Assembly (NCBI RefSeq): GCF_022354825.1
Contig: NZ_CP031168.1
Coordinates: forward strand, 248,001 to 312,000
Length of the DNA stretch: 64,000 bases
Direction of reading: 5' to 3'
From: Paenibacillus sp. H1-7
GTDB taxonomy: Bacteria > Bacillota > Bacilli > Paenibacillales > NBRC-103111
In this document: positions 62,522 to 64,000 of the stretch, one piece after another
Numbering within the stretch: the stretch's first letter is position 1
How the letters are laid out: each line of letters begins with the position of its first letter
Program-made: the position numbers and the translations under genes
The notes under the pieces: model-generated
What the model saw: only the letters and a program-made list of their open reading frames with translations
The model's database searches: none
What the model was told of the DNA's origin: nothing

Positions 62522-63334
62522 TTAGTCGCTATGGGCGCTCCACAGCGCATACTGGGCGGTAATCGCCCACATCTTGCAAAACGTATGAACCAGCCGGTAC
62601 ATCTGGTAGCCGAGCAGAGCGAGGAAGCCGGTCCAGATCATGGCGGAGGTCATGACGAGCGCTGAAATGATCAAGGTGACCAACAAGATGAAGATGGCAG
62701 TCAGAATGACCGGAATGACATTGCGGACCAGAAGCAGCAGGGAGGAGAGGTGCGATTTGCCGCCGGTTCTGCCGAACTGCAAATACATGAACACCGTCTG
62801 CAGCAAGAACACATAAGCCAGGTAGCCCGCGAGGTACATCAGCACGTCTTTAGCCACGTCGGCCAAAGTAGCGTTCGTTCGGTACAGCTCGATTGCTTTC
62901 GGAATCAGCCAATACAGCGGAGACAGCGTTAGCAGCATTTGTAAGACATACAATCCGAAGAAAGGCAGAGCGAGCTCTCTCATTCCTTGAACGAAGCGGT
63001 AGCCTGCATTCATCTCCGTATGCTCCAGTGAGTAATAGACGCCCGCATTCAGCAGCGGAGTCAGCAGCATCCTGGCGAGGAGGAGGCAGAGCCCCCACCA
63101 GGCGTAGGAATGAATGAGATCGGTTTTCATAATTTGAAACTGCGCTTCGATCCAGAACAGGTGGACGGCTTCACGGGACAGCTCTTGCGGGTAGCGGTGC
63201 AGCAGAGGCGAGACGATGGAGCGGATCAATTCGTATAGAGCAAGCCCCCACAGCAGATTGTAGATGAACAGCGTGCATACTACGAAAGGCTGATTCCAGG
63301 CGATAGTATAACCGGTTTTTATCGTTTTCCACAT
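62522..63334 (-). CDS. Polytopic membrane protein, unknown function
   Basis: A 270-aa protein with five or six helices (about 18-38, 78-95, 117-145, 163-185, 205-250). It begins TIKTGYTIAWNQPFVVCTLFIYN and has no recognised catalytic motif. GAGGTGAG precedes the ATG. It starts 15 bp after the end of the M1 peptidase gene, so they share a transcript, and its role is probably linked to that peptidase or membrane stress (inference). Confidence 0.75.
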   Translation of the reverse strand: MWKTIKTGYTIAWNQPFVVCTLFIYNLLWGLALYELIRSIVSPLLHRYPQELSREAVHLFWIEAQFQIMKTDLIHSYAWWGLCLLLARMLLTPLLNAGVYYSLEHTEMNAGYRFVQGMRELALPFFGLYVLQMLLTLSPLYWLIPKAIELYRTNATLADVAKDVLMYLAGYLAYVFLLQTVFMYLQFGRTGGKSHLSSLLLLVRNVIPVILTAIFILLVTLIISALVMTSAMIWTGFLALLGYQMYRLVHTFCKMWAITAQYALWSAHSD

Positions 63335-63349
63335 CGTTACTTTCTCACC

Positions 63350-64000
63350 TCACCAAGCGACCCAGCCGAACAAGGTCTCCATAAATTTGACGACGCCCAA
63401 ATTCCAGCGGATCGATAATCGGGTGTCTACATTCGATTTCATGAAGCTGTTAATCCGTTTGTTCTCCAGCACGATGGAATGCTGCGGATCGATGGCCGCA
63501 TAGTCGAGAGGCGCCGTATGATTCAGCTTGAACTGCACGTCCGGATCGATGCCGTCCCACGTCTTATCGATCTGCGAGCCGTCGGCAAAATGGAACCGGA
63601 TCGGAACCGTATGGTACGTCCCGCCGAATTTTTGAATGCGGACGGTATTCTCGTACATCGGCTGGCCCTCATGCGTAACTTCCTTGATCTGAATGCCTGT
63701 CACGGCATAGTCGACCATGAGCCCCCCGTAAATATATTGATCGAAAAACTCCTTCCAGCTAGCCTTGGTCGTATCCTCCAGAACCTTTTGAAAGTCCGAT
63801 GTCGTAGGATGCTTGAACTTCCAACGCTGGAAGTACGTCTTCATAACGCGGTCCATCGTATCTCTGCCTATTTGCGATTCGATGGACTTCAGCACGAGCT
63901 TGGCGCGTGTATACACGTTCTCCGCGTATTGGCCGTGGCTTCCGTAGCTCCAGGAATTTTGCTTCAGCGCCTCAGGCGCGGTGATGTAGCTCGACTCGAC
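63350..64000 (-). CDS. M1-family aminopeptidase-like protein, C-terminal part
   Basis: The last about 216 codons of a gene that enters from the right edge. QYAENVYTRAKLVLKSIESQIGRD and YFQRWKFKHPTTSDFQKVLED (in parts) are typical of the helical region after the HExxH catalytic core of M1 metallopeptidases; the core itself lies outside the window. The remainder is a beta domain ending in NLGVVKFMETLFGWVAW. M1 enzymes remove N-terminal residues from peptides. It is probably the first gene of a pair with the membrane protein. Confidence 0.82.
   Translation of the reverse strand, partial: VESSYITAPEALKQNSWSYGSHGQYAENVYTRAKLVLKSIESQIGRDTMDRVMKTYFQRWKFKHPTTSDFQKVLEDTTKASWKEFFDQYIYGGLMVDYAVTGIQIKEVTHEGQPMYENTVRIQKFGGTYHTVPIRFHFADGSQIDKTWDGIDPDVQFKLNHTAPLDYAAIDPQHSIVLENKRINSFMKSNVDTRLSIRWNLGVVKFMETLFGWVAW

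Noticed and set aside
1..64000. CRISPR array, prophage, insertion sequence or toxin-antitoxin defence island
   Set aside because: No spaced identical repeats, transposase, integrase, tRNA-adjacent att site or paired toxin-antitoxin genes were seen.

Overview
The window looks like a chromosomal segment of a Paenibacillus-type, endospore-forming member of the Bacillota. The evidence is moderately high GC, strong AGGAGG-type ribosome binding sites with frequent TTG/GTG starts, a spo0M homologue, c-di-AMP (ydaO-type) riboswitches, class A PBP and YkuI/YwqA/YwqB homologues, many chemoreceptors and two-component proteins, and no tRNA, rRNA, transposase, phage or CRISPR sequence that I could see. 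It is mostly ordinary chromosomal housekeeping and signalling DNA. The notable content lies in the intergenic regions.

Layout. 1-3.2 kb (minus): the start of kdpB, then kdpA, kdpF, a 36-aa membrane peptide and a Rossmann-like protein. They are preceded by two complete c-di-AMP riboswitch-plus-terminator units in series and one good sigma-A promoter. 3.4-5.8 kb (plus): a third c-di-AMP riboswitch with its own promoter and terminator reads the other way, into an uncharacterised 152-aa protein, a 46-aa four-cysteine protein and an M48 peptidase. 6-12.7 kb: SMP-30 lactonase, small protein kinase, Spo0M, Dps, a PQQ-type sugar dehydrogenase lipoprotein and a methyltransferase. 12.9-19.8 kb: a chemoreceptor, a 183-bp symmetric repeat, an EamA exporter, a DNA glycosylase, small hypotheticals, a YusW-like secreted protein and a decayed copy of part of it. 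19.8-27 kb: class A PBP, RluF, a CDF transporter and a CorC/DUF21 protein with a structured leader.

27-35 kb: a divergent two-component pair (7TM sensor kinase and OmpR-type regulator), then an AraC regulator divergent from galK-galE-galT. 35-45 kb: a chemoreceptor of unusual topology, MATE-bluB, a CHASE3 hybrid kinase, Lrp, YkuI-like EAL and HxlR. 45-50 kb: a translationally coupled SWIM/SNF2 pair. 50-58 kb: PCD, GNAT, sulfurtransferase, a second copy of the 183-bp repeat, a phosphotransferase, SDR, SRPBCC, a MarR regulator and an NmrA-type oxidoreductase sharing palindromic operators, and a GNAT/TPR protein behind a two-ORF leader that looks like a translational attenuator. 58-64 kb: a DUF975 protein, a chemoreceptor with a sigma-D promoter, an NlpC/P60 hydrolase behind a fourth c-di-AMP riboswitch, a membrane protein and the C-terminal part of an M1 peptidase.

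How it fits together. Four c-di-AMP riboswitches link potassium uptake, a cell-wall hydrolase and an unexplained small gene set to one second messenger. The three candidates I consider least explained are: (1) the coupled leader ORFs and three-way mutually exclusive hairpin before the GNAT/TPR gene; (2) the 183-bp element with four 22-bp boxes at exactly conserved spacing, present twice; (3) the serial c-di-AMP riboswitches with a third, opposite-facing one driving unknown proteins. Start codons were chosen by ribosome binding sites. No database search was run, so family names rest on recognised motifs.
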